Source of the DNA: JAOUEA01 sp035711865
GTDB lineage: Bacteria; Actinomycetota; UBA4738; HRBIN12
DNA: 28,247 bases
Reading direction: 5' to 3'
Assembly: GCA_035711865.1 (NCBI GenBank)
Contig: DASTBT010000048.1
Coordinates: forward strand, 1 to 28,247
Under the pieces are notes generated by a model, which saw only the letters and a program-made list of their open reading frames with translations, ran no database searches and was not told the DNA's origin. Within the stretch, counting starts at the first letter, position 1. Every line of letters begins with the position of its first letter. Positions 1-7,840 of the stretch are shown in pieces. A program made the translations under genes and the position numbers.

Positions 1-656
1 ATGTCCGGGCGACGGCGATCTCGAGCGCCGGCATGGTGGTGCTGTTCCTGATCCTGCTCGTCGGGTTCGTCGGATTCGCCAACGGTCGCACCCTGCCGGA
101 CAGGATCGTTGCCGGCGTGGTTCACGCGAGCATCCAACTCGAGGGGTTGATCTGGGTGTCGTGGTTCGTCGCGAAGATCGCTCCAGAGCGAGACACCGTC
201 GTCTTCCAGCTGGAGAACGCGGTCCTCGACGTTCAGGTCCATCTGTTCGCGCTGGTCTACGCGGTCATGGTCGTGCTCTTGGGCGGACTCGTGGGCTCAT
301 ACATCTACTCGGTCTACCTGTTCGTGATGCAGACCCTCTTCAAGCGGCATCCCACACACTCGTTCTCCGCGTTCCGCTGGGAGCATCATCGGAACTTCAT
401 GCGTCTCCACATCGACGAGCTCGGTGTCCTCACGATCTACTCGATCGGCGTTCGGCGCGTGCCGCGGAAGTGGCGATACGTCCCCGCCTCCGAACGAGAA
501 CCGTGGCAGCGCTGGTTCGAACCCGTGGATCGTCCGCTCGAGCCGTTCCTGGCGGAGCCCCCGTTGCGACTCGGAATCGACGACGGGATACGGACCACCG
601 AGACATCGGATCCCGGCGGCGAGCCGGGCGTGAGTCTCGGAGACCGACCGGGCTAA
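1..656 (+). CDS. C-terminal part of a multi-pass membrane protein (5' end outside window)
   Basis: The frame is open from base 3, through the ATG at 33, to a TAA at 654-656, so the true start probably lies before the window and the gene is partial. About 217 residues are visible. Two or three hydrophobic segments (roughly residues 10-30, 40-60 and 85-115 of the visible part) are followed by a soluble tail. The tail has the stretch MRLHIDELGVLTIYSIGVRRVPRKW cut here to its key parts: LHID, LTIY and RVPRKW. From memory, similar tails end large membrane-anchored calcineurin-like metallophosphoesterases, but no phosphoesterase motif is visible here, so this is only a suggestion. The stop lies one base before the possible ATG of the next gene, so the two may be co-transcribed. 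Confidence 0.6.
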   Translation, partial: VRATAISSAGMVVLFLILLVGFVGFANGRTLPDRIVAGVVHASIQLEGLIWVSWFVAKIAPERDTVVFQLENAVLDVQVHLFALVYAVMVVLLGGLVGSYIYSVYLFVMQTLFKRHPTHSFSAFRWEHHRNFMRLHIDELGVLTIYSIGVRRVPRKWRYVPASEREPWQRWFEPVDRPLEPFLAEPPLRLGIDDGIRTTETSDPGGEPGVSLGDRPG

Positions 657-657
657 G

Positions 658-1311
658 ATGCGTCCGGTGGGCGAGCGGAAGATGCCGTCCGATGCGTGGA
701 TCGACAGCGACGAGGCCGGGTTCGATCGTGCCGTCGGGTTCTTCGATGCGACCTTCGCCCTCGCGCTGACGCTGCTCGTCACGACGATCCAGGTCGAAGA
801 TCGGGAGGAGGCGTTCAGCAGCGTCGGCGCGTTGTGGGATTCCCTCGGCGACCAGTTGATCAGCTTCGGCATCGCGTTCGCGGTGATCTCGAACTACTGG
901 CTCGTGCACCACCGGCTGTTTCGGCGATTCTCGAGGCTCGACTACCGGACGATCGTGGCCAACCTGTTTCTGATGGCGGCGATCGTGTTGCTGCCGTTCT
1001 GCACCGAGTCGGTCGGCGACCTCGAGGCCGACCTGCCGCTACCCGTCGTCGTGATGGCCCTCGACATCGTCGCGGTCTCGGGGCTCAGTACCGTCGTCTT
1101 CTGGCTGGCCGTGCGCCGCGGGTTGTTCGCCGAGAAGCCCGATCGTGTCGGCGTGATCACCCATTCCGTGGCCGGCCTTCTGCCTGCGATCGTGTTCGCC
1201 GCCTCGATCCCGATCGCCTACCTCGTCTCGCCGCAGGCCGCGGCCCTCAGCTGGCTCTCGCTCCTCGTGCTGGCCCCGCTCGCCCCGCGGCTCGTGACAC
1301 GCACAGCGTGA
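658..1311 (+). CDS. TMEM175/DUF1211-family membrane protein
   Basis: The 217-residue protein has about six hydrophobic segments. Near the start (residues 24-44) it has RAVGFFDATFALALTLL, which matches the TM1 signature of bacterial TMEM175 proteins (R-x3-FSD-x-VFAIA-x-TLL). Members are potassium-permeable channels that assemble as tetramers in bacteria. The later NYWLVHHRLF stretch also fits the family. The hallmark FSD reads FFD here. The start could be ATG 658, directly after the stop of the upstream gene, or ATG 684, which gives the more usual short N-terminus; neither has a clear ribosome binding site. The role in this organism is unknown; ion leak or membrane-potential control is a family-based guess. 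Confidence 0.75.
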   Translation: MRPVGERKMPSDAWIDSDEAGFDRAVGFFDATFALALTLLVTTIQVEDREEAFSSVGALWDSLGDQLISFGIAFAVISNYWLVHHRLFRRFSRLDYRTIVANLFLMAAIVLLPFCTESVGDLEADLPLPVVVMALDIVAVSGLSTVVFWLAVRRGLFAEKPDRVGVITHSVAGLLPAIVFAASIPIAYLVSPQAAALSWLSLLVLAPLAPRLVTRTA

Positions 1312-1366
1312 TCTTCCGGCGAGCGGAACCGAACCTGTCACGCACCTCGACCGATGTCCCGCCGCC

Positions 1367-2578
1367 TCACCGCATCACCGGCGGGTCGATCTCGGCGCGC
1401 GATGAAGCGCCCCACGAGACCCACAGGGAGTCCGGGGCGCGGAACTCCCACCCCGAGAGCGTGACGGGTCGATCGGCATCGAGACGGAGCCCTGGAAGCC
1501 GGTCGAGCGCCAGGTCGAGCGTGACCCGGGCGAGATGCCTGCCGAACCACGCGCCGAGGCAGAAGTGCGTGCCGGCGGAGAACGCGAGGTGGGCTCCTTC
1601 CTTGCGATGGATATCGAACCGATCGGGCTCGGTCCAGCGGTGCGGGTCGCGATTCGCTGACGAGAGCACCGCCCCGATCAGCGAGCCGGCCTCGAGCCCG
1701 GTTCCCGCCAGCTCGACGTCGCGCGTCGCCTGGCGGGTCGCCGTGCCGACCGGACCCGCCCACCGCAGCGTCTCCTCGACGGCGGCCTTCACGAGCGAGC
1801 GGTCCTCACGAACCTCATCGAGCTGGGCAGGGTTCGACAGCAGCGCCCACAACGTGAGCGCGATCACGTCGCGCGGCTCCTGCAGGCCCCCCGAGAGCAT
1901 CAGGGTCGTGTTGGCGACGATCTGCTCGCGCGACATGCGCCGCCCGTCCTCCTCGTGGTGCAGCATCCACGAGAGCACGGAGCCGTCCGGCTCGTCGGCC
2001 AGCCGGTCGAGCACGTCGCCGATCGCCGCGTGGAGCGCGGCGGCGGCTTCGTCTGCAGGCGCCTGCTTCTCGGGGTCCGCCTCGAAGTTCGCGAGCCCGG
2101 GCATCAGACCCTCGTTCCAGTGGAGGATGTCCTGCCACGGCACCGCATCGAGCCCCAGCATGAAGCAGAGGGACTGGACGCTCATCGGGTCGGCGTACTC
2201 ACGGAACAGGTCGGCGTGCCCACGGTCGGCCAAACCGTCGAGCAGCTCCCCCGCGAGCCGGGGGATCATACCCTGCGTGCGTTCCTCGACGTCGCGAGGA
2301 CGGAACGGCGGCTCGGTGATCGCCCTGATCCAGCGCTGTTCCGGCCCTTCCATGCCGAGCATGTTCACGCCCATCGTGCGGTTCAGCGTCGACGGTTCGG
2401 TCGCGGCGGTGAAGGTCTCTGGGTCGGTGGCGACGTGTTTGACGTCGTCGTGACGAGTCACGAGCCAGAGCCCCACCGCCGGCACGAAAGTCACCGGCTC
2501 CTCGTCGCGCAGGCGTTCGTAGATGGGATATGGATCGCGTTCGAGGTCCTCGAGCGCGATCGACTCGCCGACCGTCAC
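1367..2578 (-). CDS. Cytochrome P450 (first of two), atypical I-helix
   Basis: This is a soluble bacterial class I P450 of 403 residues, the usual length. The K-helix EXXR is E269-TLR272, and the heme-thiolate loop is FSAGTHFCLGAWFGR with ligand Cys340. The I-helix is unusual. Where most P450s have AGxE/DTT for oxygen activation, this one reads SGGLQEPRD (residues 229-237), so the acid-alcohol pair is replaced by Gln-Glu-Pro. The start is GTG 2578, preceded by GAAGGAGG on the minus strand at a suitable distance. It is transcribed divergently from the glutamine-synthetase-like gene across 120 bases that contain an inverted repeat. It will need a ferredoxin and reductase, not seen in the window. 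The substrate is unknown; the neighbours suggest an aromatic or amine-type compound. Confidence 0.93.
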   Translation of the reverse strand: MTVGESIALEDLERDPYPIYERLRDEEPVTFVPAVGLWLVTRHDDVKHVATDPETFTAATEPSTLNRTMGVNMLGMEGPEQRWIRAITEPPFRPRDVEERTQGMIPRLAGELLDGLADRGHADLFREYADPMSVQSLCFMLGLDAVPWQDILHWNEGLMPGLANFEADPEKQAPADEAAAALHAAIGDVLDRLADEPDGSVLSWMLHHEEDGRRMSREQIVANTTLMLSGGLQEPRDVIALTLWALLSNPAQLDEVREDRSLVKAAVEETLRWAGPVGTATRQATRDVELAGTGLEAGSLIGAVLSSANRDPHRWTEPDRFDIHRKEGAHLAFSAGTHFCLGAWFGRHLARVTLDLALDRLPGLRLDADRPVTLSGWEFRAPDSLWVSWGASSRAEIDPPVMR

Positions 2579-2621
2579 CGACCGTCGCCTCCTTCGCGCG
2601 CCTCCACCGTGAGGGCGTATC

Positions 2622-2648
2622 TTGCGCGCACACGACCGGGCCGCGCAA
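2622..2648. promoter_or_regulatory. Inverted repeat between divergent P450 and GS-like genes (candidate operator)
   Basis: TTGCGCG (2622-2628) and CGCGCAA (2642-2648) form perfect 7-base arms with a 13-base spacer. Equivalent points in the two arms are 20 bases apart, about two helical turns, as expected for a dimeric regulator. The repeat sits in the 120-base gap between the divergent starts at 2578 and 2699, where it could control both genes. The sequence differs from the TTCG-N4-CGAA element found elsewhere in the window, so a different regulator is likely. Low-complexity GC-rich sequence makes a chance match possible. Confidence 0.4.
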
Positions 2649-2698
2649 ACCTCGGCGTGACCCGGTACGGTTCAGTTCCGACCGCCTCAGGGGGGTTC

Positions 2699-4006
2699 AT
2701 GGACACGAACGGCAAGCGCCTGCGCCTGCTCTACCCCGACGTCCACGGGTTGGAGCGCGGCAAGTACCTGTTCGGCGAGATCGCGGAGGCGGGGCACGCG
2801 GCCTTCTGCGTCGGGGTGTACCCGCTCACGCACGATCGGGAGATCCTGCCGGTTCCGAAGACCCAGTTCGACGTGGGCCTGCACGACATCGACGTGACCC
2901 TCGACCGCGATTCGCTCCGCCACTCGTGGGAGCCCGAGACAGTGATCGGAATCGGCGACGCGACCCACCTCGGCGCCCCGGTGCCGGTCGATCCTCGTCA
3001 TGTGCTCCGCGAGGCGGTCGGAGCCTGGCGCGCGATGGGCCTCGAGCCGCAGATCTCGTTCGAGCTCGAGTTCTACCTGATGGAACCGGACGGGGGCGGC
3101 GGGTGGCGCCCCGTCTCATTGCCCTCCCATCGCGTCTACGGCACCGGCACGTCGATCGACCCCACCGGTTGCGTCGACGCGATGGTCGGGACGGCGCTCG
3201 AGTGCGGGTTCCCGGTCGAGAGCTGGGGAAGCGAGTACGACGAGTCCGCCTACGAAGTGAACATCAGGTACAACGATGCGATCCCCGCAGCCGACGACGC
3301 GTTCGTGTTCCGGCTGCTGATCCGCGAGATCGCCGAGCGCCATGGCAAGCTCGCGACATTCATCGGCCGTCCCATGAACGACCGGGGTGGGAGCGGCATG
3401 CACGTGAACCTGAGCTTCCGGCGCAACGATGGCTCCAACGCGTTCCACGACCCCAACGACCCGGAGGGGTTGTCGGATCTCGGGCGCAGATGCATCGCCG
3501 GCATGCTGGCCCACCACACCGGGATCGCCGCGTTCATGGCGCCCCACGTGAACGCGTACAAGCGACTGCAACCCGACATGCTCAACGGGTACTGGGCGAA
3601 CTGGGGACACGACGACCGCAGCGTCACGGTGCGCGTTCCTCCCGCCCGCGGCGAGGGCACACGGCTCGAGCAACGCACCGCCGACGCGGCAGCCAACCCA
3701 TACCTGGTGGGCGCGGCGGTGCTGCACGCGGCTCGCTTCGGCGTCGAGGACGATCTCGAGCTGAAGCCCCCGCAACCGGTCGGCGAGGACCCCGACACCG
3801 ACGTGCGCGTGCCTCGGAACCTGGCGGTGGCGCTGGACGAGCTCAACGCGGACGAGCGGATCGTGCAAGCGATGGGACCCGAGATCGTCGAGGCGTTCAC
3901 GATCCTCAAGCGCGGCGAGTGGGAACGTTACCTGGCCGCGGTCGACGACCCCTCGACCGTCGACGTGAGCGACTGGGAGCTGCGCTACTACTTGCCGTAC
4001 CACTGA
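2699..4006 (+). CDS. Glutamine synthetase family protein (probable gamma-glutamyl-amine ligase type)
   Basis: The open frame extends far upstream, but ATG 2699 follows AGGGGGG at good spacing and gives a 435-residue protein that begins like the family. Visible GS catalytic motifs: FELEF (E122, E124, metal binding), SEYDESAYEVN (E179, E186), GSGMHVN (H235), the DDRSVTVRVP arginine segment (about 305-314) and the RLEQRTADAAANPYL segment (322-336). The catalytic core is therefore intact. The N-terminus (LLYPDVHGLERGKYL) and the C-terminal DWELRYYLPY resemble GlnA-like proteins that ligate glutamate to amines (polyamine, isopropylamine or aniline types) more than housekeeping GlnA. Inference: it glutamylates an amine as a first catabolic or detoxifying step. 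The substrate cannot be read from the sequence. It is divergent from a P450 and convergent with the frameshifted gene downstream. Confidence 0.88.
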   Translation: MDTNGKRLRLLYPDVHGLERGKYLFGEIAEAGHAAFCVGVYPLTHDREILPVPKTQFDVGLHDIDVTLDRDSLRHSWEPETVIGIGDATHLGAPVPVDPRHVLREAVGAWRAMGLEPQISFELEFYLMEPDGGGGWRPVSLPSHRVYGTGTSIDPTGCVDAMVGTALECGFPVESWGSEYDESAYEVNIRYNDAIPAADDAFVFRLLIREIAERHGKLATFIGRPMNDRGGSGMHVNLSFRRNDGSNAFHDPNDPEGLSDLGRRCIAGMLAHHTGIAAFMAPHVNAYKRLQPDMLNGYWANWGHDDRSVTVRVPPARGEGTRLEQRTADAAANPYLVGAAVLHAARFGVEDDLELKPPQPVGEDPDTDVRVPRNLAVALDELNADERIVQAMGPEIVEAFTILKRGEWERYLAAVDDPSTVDVSDWELRYYLPYH

Positions 4007-4027
4007 GCCTGACGCGGGGGATGCGCT

Positions 4028-4544
4028 TCAGCCGTCCACGTGCGTGATGGGCGTCGCGGCCCGGAGGGCAGCAGGGCCGGCTGACGCCTCGTTCCACAGG
4101 AACAGGACGTCGCCGAGCACTCCGAACTCCAACGAGGGACGAGGCCCTCCATCCACCTTGATCGTGTCGCCCTCCGTGCCGTCGCTCTCCCACAAGGTGC
4201 AGCCACGAAGGAAGGCGATGCCTCCGATCGTGGCGACCGGCGCGATGCCGCAGGGCGTGTCCGGGGAGAATGTCGCGCACGATCCTGGTCCCCCGCCTCG
4301 TGCCGTCCGTTCGCCACAACTCGCGGCCGTGCGTCTCGGTCACGGCCGCGAACACCACGACATCCCCGATGGCGGCGAACCCCTCGTACCCCTGGCCGTG
4401 CACACGCCTGACCACGAGAGCGGCGGAGAACACGCTCGGACGCGGGCCCGTATCGTCCCCGATCGCGAGACCGGCTCCGAAGGACCCAGCGGCCAGCACG
4501 GCCACCGCCGCAGTCCTCAGCGATCGACCTCGAGAAAGAGACAT
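4028..4544 (-). pseudogene. Secreted ELWxTDGT-repeat protein, interrupted by a +1 frameshift
   Basis: Read from ATG 4544, the product begins MSLSRGRSLRTAAVAVLAA, a signal peptide or membrane anchor. It continues to the repeat GRELWRTDGTRRGTRIV and RDILPG. This repeat is typical of the ELWxTDGTxxGT family of secreted beta-propeller-like proteins. At about base 4259 the frame breaks. Skipping a single base joins RDILPG to TPCGIAPVATIGG, then to a second repeat (CTLWESDGTEGD) and a hydrophobic strand (VLGDVLFLWN), ending at the TGA at 4028-4030. The whole would be about 171 residues. Recovery of the second repeat in the shifted frame shows that the shift is real in this sequence. It may be a true pseudogene, a sequencing or assembly error, or a programmed shift. 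Function is unknown; it is probably extracytoplasmic. Confidence 0.7.
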
Positions 4545-4722
4545 GGCCGAGACTGCTTTCGTTCCGCGTCGTGCGCAAGACGTATCGAGGGAACATCGCC
4601 GTTCCTCCGCAGCGGCGCGACGGTTCCGCAACATGTCCCGTCGCAGCGCAGGAGCGAGACATCGGAACGCGCTGTCGTCGTGCGGGCGATTCGCCACACT
4701 GGGCCGCATCGGGGGGAGGTCG

Positions 4723-5520
4723 ATGAGGCTCGAGGGGAAGGTGGCCCTGATCACCGGAGGCGGCACCGGGATCGGTGCCGCCTCCGCCCGGCTGTTCGCG
4801 GCAGAGGGCGCGACCGTCGTCGTCACCGGGCGTCGCGAGGCACCGCTGCGCGAGGTCGCCGTTGCGACGGGAGGGCTGGCGATCGCCGGCGACATGGCCG
4901 ACCCCGAGCACCCCGCCGCGGTGGTCGAGGAGACGACGCGGACATTCGGTGGCGTCGACGTCGTGATCGCGAACGCGGGCGCCGGCTACCCCGGCAACGC
5001 CGCCGTCGTCGACGACGAGGGCTGGCAGCGGACGTTCGACGTGAACGTCACGGGTCCGCTGCGTCTCGTCCGTTCCTCGCTCGGTTCGATGACCGAGCGA
5101 GGCGGCGGCTCGATCGTGCTCGTCTCGAGCGTCAACGGGCTTCGCGCCACGGTCGACTCCGCCTCCTACGGCACCTCGAAGACCGCGCTGATCGGGTTGA
5201 TGCGCTCGATCGCGGTCGACTTCGGGCCACGGGGCATCAGGGCGAATGCGGTCTGCCCCGGATGGGTCCTCACGCCGATGGGCGACCGCGAGATGGACGG
5301 ACTCGCGTCGACCCTGGGCGTCGACCGGGAACAGGGGTACCGGCTCGCCACCCAGCACGTGCCGTTGCGGCGCCCGGCCACGCCCGAGGAGATCGCCAAC
5401 TGCTGCCTGTTCCTCGCGAGCGACGAATCCTCGATCGTCACCGGCGCGGTGCTCGTCGCCGACGGGGGGCAGACCGCCGTCGACCTCGGCGGCATCCTGT
5501 TCGCCCCGAGGGAAGCCTGA
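4723..5520 (+). CDS. Short-chain dehydrogenase/reductase (SDR)
   Basis: This 265-residue classical SDR begins at ATG 4723, eight or so bases after GGGGGAGG; the frame is open further upstream but without family sequence. It has the cofactor motif TGGGTGIG (11-18), NAG (84-86), the structural Asn108 and the catalytic triad S136, Y149, K153 (YGTSK). The loop NAVCPGWVLTPM and the C-terminal GAVLVADGG are typical. It would oxidise an alcohol or reduce a ketone using NAD(P)H. R37-R38 after the second beta strand suggest NADP(H) preference, by family knowledge. It lies 115 bases upstream of the second P450, with a putative operator between them, so it may be separately expressed. The substrate is unknown. 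Confidence 0.93.
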   Translation: MRLEGKVALITGGGTGIGAASARLFAAEGATVVVTGRREAPLREVAVATGGLAIAGDMADPEHPAAVVEETTRTFGGVDVVIANAGAGYPGNAAVVDDEGWQRTFDVNVTGPLRLVRSSLGSMTERGGGSIVLVSSVNGLRATVDSASYGTSKTALIGLMRSIAVDFGPRGIRANAVCPGWVLTPMGDREMDGLASTLGVDREQGYRLATQHVPLRRPATPEEIANCCLFLASDESSIVTGAVLVADGGQTAVDLGGILFAPREA

Positions 5521-5562
5521 TCCACACCGTGGCGCACGTCCTCGCCCGCGGCCCGGTACCAT

Positions 5563-5576
5563 CGTTCGGGAACGAA
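5563..5576 (+). promoter_or_regulatory. Shared 14-base element, copy 1 (upstream of P450 2)
   Basis: The sequence CGTTCGGGAACGAA has a TTCG-N4-CGAA palindromic core (5565-5576). It also contains a second symmetry, TCGTTC-GG-GAACGA (5562-5575). It follows directly after TACCAT (5557-5562), a possible -10 hexamer, so a protein bound here would cover the transcription start and act as a repressor. The start codon of the P450 is about 60 bases downstream. It matches 13 of 14 bases with the copy at 9905-9918 and 12 of 14 with the copy at 14411-14424, each read in the direction of its gene. Confidence 0.6.
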
Positions 5577-5635
5577 GTATCGTCCTCGCCCCGCCCGGAG
5601 CGGGGCGGCCGACCGCCATGGGAGGACGCGGCCGC

Positions 5636-6883
5636 ATGGGTGACACGCTGGGCGAGATCGACCTCGTGAACCCCGACAACTACGTCGAGCGGGTTCCCTT
5701 CGAGTGGTTCGACCACCTGCGCGAGGACCATCCGGTCGTCTGGCACCCGGAGCCCGAACCCAACGAGGGCTTCTGGGCGGTCACCCGATACGACGACCTG
5801 ACGGCCGTGCACATGGACTGGGAGACGTACTCGTCGGAGCTCGGCGCCGTCGGGCTCGAGGAGCTCGACCCCGAGCAGCTCGCGATCAGGCGTTCGATGC
5901 TCGAGACGGACCCGCCGCGCCACACGGAGCTACGGAAGATCTGCTCCAAGCGCTTCAGCGCCCGCGGTGTGGGCAAGTACGAGGATTGGATCCGCGACGT
6001 CGCTCGTGGCGTGCTCGACCAGGCGCTCGCCAAGGGCGAGCTCGACTTCGTGAGCGAGATCTCGAGGGAGCTCCCGATCCGGTTCCTCTGCTCGATCTTC
6101 ACGGTGCCGCAAGACGACGCTCCCGAGCTGATCGCGTGGGGCGACCAGATGATCGCGAACCAGGACCCCGACCTGTCGGCGGCGGTCGTCGACAAGGTCG
6201 ACACCGAGGAGTACCGGCTCTTGCCCTTCCGCTCCCCCACGGCCCTGAAGGTGTTCGCCTACGCCGACCGTCAGCGAGATCTTCGCCTCGACGAACCCGC
6301 CGACGACGTGATCCAGGCGCTGACGATCGCCCAGAGCGAGGGCGTGCTGGACGAGCGCGAGTTCCACAACTACTTCGCGCTGTTGATGATCGCCGGCAAC
6401 GAGACGACCCGCCACACGATCAGCCACGGCATGCTCGCCCTGATGGAACGGCCGGACCAGCTCGAGCTGCTGCGCGACGAACCCGAACGCATCGCCACGG
6501 CGACGGAGGAGATCCTGCGCTGGGCCACCCCGGTCTTCCACTTCCGGCGCACGGCGACGCGCGACACCGAGCTACATGGCCAGCCCATCCGCGCCGGGGA
6601 CAAGGTCGTCACGTGGTACGTCAGCGCGAACCACGACCCCGAGGTCTTCCCCGATCCCTACTCCTTCGATGTGACCCGAACGCCCAACGACCACGTGACG
6701 TTCGGGCCCGGAGGACCGCACTTCTGCCTCGGAGCGCACCTTGCGCGGCTCGAGACCAAGGTCTTGTTCCAGGAGCTGATCCCCCGGCTCGACTCGATCG
6801 AACTGATCGGCCCCGTGGAGCGCATCCGTTCCAACTTCGTGAACGGCGTGAAGCGCATGCCGGTCCGCGTGACGACCCGCTGA
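5636..6883 (+). CDS. Cytochrome P450 (second of two), CYP124/125/142-like
   Basis: From ATG 5636 (MGDTLGEIDL, GGAGG about 10 bases upstream) the protein has 415 residues; ATG 5618 is an alternative start adding six residues. The I-helix carries the normal AGNETT (253-258), EXXR is E292-ILR295, and the heme loop is FGPGGPHFCLGAHLAR with ligand Cys364. The N-terminal half (ETDPPRHTELR, then KRFSARGV) and the overall pattern resemble actinobacterial P450s that hydroxylate sterol side chains, terpenoids or aromatic acids. This is a weak guide to substrate. Unlike the P450 at 1367-2578, all oxygen-activation residues are present. The stop is 12 bases before the GTG of the LLM oxidoreductase, so the two form an operon, apparently controlled by the element at 5563-5576. 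Confidence 0.94.
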   Translation: MGDTLGEIDLVNPDNYVERVPFEWFDHLREDHPVVWHPEPEPNEGFWAVTRYDDLTAVHMDWETYSSELGAVGLEELDPEQLAIRRSMLETDPPRHTELRKICSKRFSARGVGKYEDWIRDVARGVLDQALAKGELDFVSEISRELPIRFLCSIFTVPQDDAPELIAWGDQMIANQDPDLSAAVVDKVDTEEYRLLPFRSPTALKVFAYADRQRDLRLDEPADDVIQALTIAQSEGVLDEREFHNYFALLMIAGNETTRHTISHGMLALMERPDQLELLRDEPERIATATEEILRWATPVFHFRRTATRDTELHGQPIRAGDKVVTWYVSANHDPEVFPDPYSFDVTRTPNDHVTFGPGGPHFCLGAHLARLETKVLFQELIPRLDSIELIGPVERIRSNFVNGVKRMPVRVTTR

Positions 6884-6895
6884 GGCGAGCGCACC

Positions 6896-7834
6896 GTGGC
6901 CCCGCCGCGACTGGTGCTCGTGATCAGCGAGAACCAGACGCTCGTGCCGGCCCGCGACCTGCGCGCGCTCGTCGACGTCGCCGTCGAAGCCGAGCGGGCC
7001 GGGTTCGACGGCGTGATGGTGAGCGAGCACATCGTGCTGGGGCGGGGTGCCGATGCCGCGGGTCTGCCGGAGAACCCCCGCGACTACGCGCTGCCCGGGA
7101 ACCAGGACACCGCGACCCCGTGGCCGTCGTCGCTGCTGCTGCTCGCCGCGGTGGCCTCGGTCACCTCGCGCATCCGCTTGATCGCCGGCGCGGTGATCCC
7201 GCCGCTGCGACACCCGCTGCTGATCGCGAAGGAGATCGCGACCCTCGACCTGCTCTGCAAGGGCCGGCTGGTCGTGCAGCCCACCGTCAGCTGGCACCGG
7301 GCGGAGTACGAAGCCCTCGGCGTGCCGTTCGAGACCAGAGGACAACGGCTCGACGAACATCTCGAGGCCTGGGCCCGACTCTGGCAAGGGTCACCCGCGT
7401 CGTTCCGCGGCCGTCATTACGGTTTCGAAGAAGTCTGGCTCGAGCCGAAGTCCTTCCGACCCGACGGCCCCCGGCTGTGGTTCGGGGGCCAGCGATTGCA
7501 CGATCGGTTGCTCCGGCGCCTCGTCGCCTACGGCCATGGCTTCAACCCGCTCGGCCGCCCGAGCGACGACGACCTGGAACGTCTCGCCGCCGCGATGGCC
7601 GAGGCAGGCCGCGACCTCTCAGATCTGGAGATGGTGGGCGGAACCAGAGGGTCCTTCCCCGACGCGAACCGGCCCGCTCCTCTCGACGGAGCCCTCGATC
7701 AGATCACCGGTCAGGTCGAGCGAGGGTTCGGAACGATCTGTTTCAAGCCTAGCCAGTTCGTCGACACCGTCGGCGAGATCCCCGGCCTGTTGCGGCGAAT
7801 CGTGGAGGGCACCGCCGCTCGCAGCGCCCTCTAG
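6896..7834 (+). CDS. LLM-class (luciferase-like) flavin-dependent oxidoreductase, probably F420-type
   Basis: The 312-residue protein starts at GTG 6896, 12 bases after the P450 stop. It has the luciferase-like TIM-barrel pattern: AERAGFDGVMVSEHI (about 33-47), SRIRLIAGAVIPPLRHPLLIAKEIATLDLL in which the key part is PLRHPLLIAKE, then GRLVVQP, and GQRLDEHLEAWARLW. In actinobacteria, proteins of this type commonly use the deazaflavin F420; some use FMN, and sequence reading alone does not settle this. The SW-HRAEYEALGVPFETRG segment matches the family core. Translational coupling to the P450 suggests that both act on the same substrate or on successive intermediates. It is convergent with marR and ends 6 bases from it. 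Confidence 0.88.
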   Translation: MAPPRLVLVISENQTLVPARDLRALVDVAVEAERAGFDGVMVSEHIVLGRGADAAGLPENPRDYALPGNQDTATPWPSSLLLLAAVASVTSRIRLIAGAVIPPLRHPLLIAKEIATLDLLCKGRLVVQPTVSWHRAEYEALGVPFETRGQRLDEHLEAWARLWQGSPASFRGRHYGFEEVWLEPKSFRPDGPRLWFGGQRLHDRLLRRLVAYGHGFNPLGRPSDDDLERLAAAMAEAGRDLSDLEMVGGTRGSFPDANRPAPLDGALDQITGQVERGFGTICFKPSQFVDTVGEIPGLLRRIVEGTAARSAL

Positions 7835-7840
7835 TCTGGC

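Noticed and set aside
1314..1328. Small hairpin TTCCG-GCGAG-CGGAA between the convergent TMEM175-like and P450 genes
   Set aside because: The stem has only 5 base pairs and no T-tract; too weak to call as a terminator.
696..2453. Long plus-strand open frame (585 codons) across the TMEM175-like gene and the first P450
   Set aside because: The translation is Arg/Ser/Pro-rich nonsense without family motifs, while two well-motivated genes occupy the same bases in other frames. It is a by-product of high G+C.
4545..4722. Gap between the frameshifted gene and the SDR gene, examined for a small gene or operator
   Set aside because: I saw only the SDR ribosome binding site (GGGGGAGG) and no copy of the 14-base element or convincing promoter or short gene.
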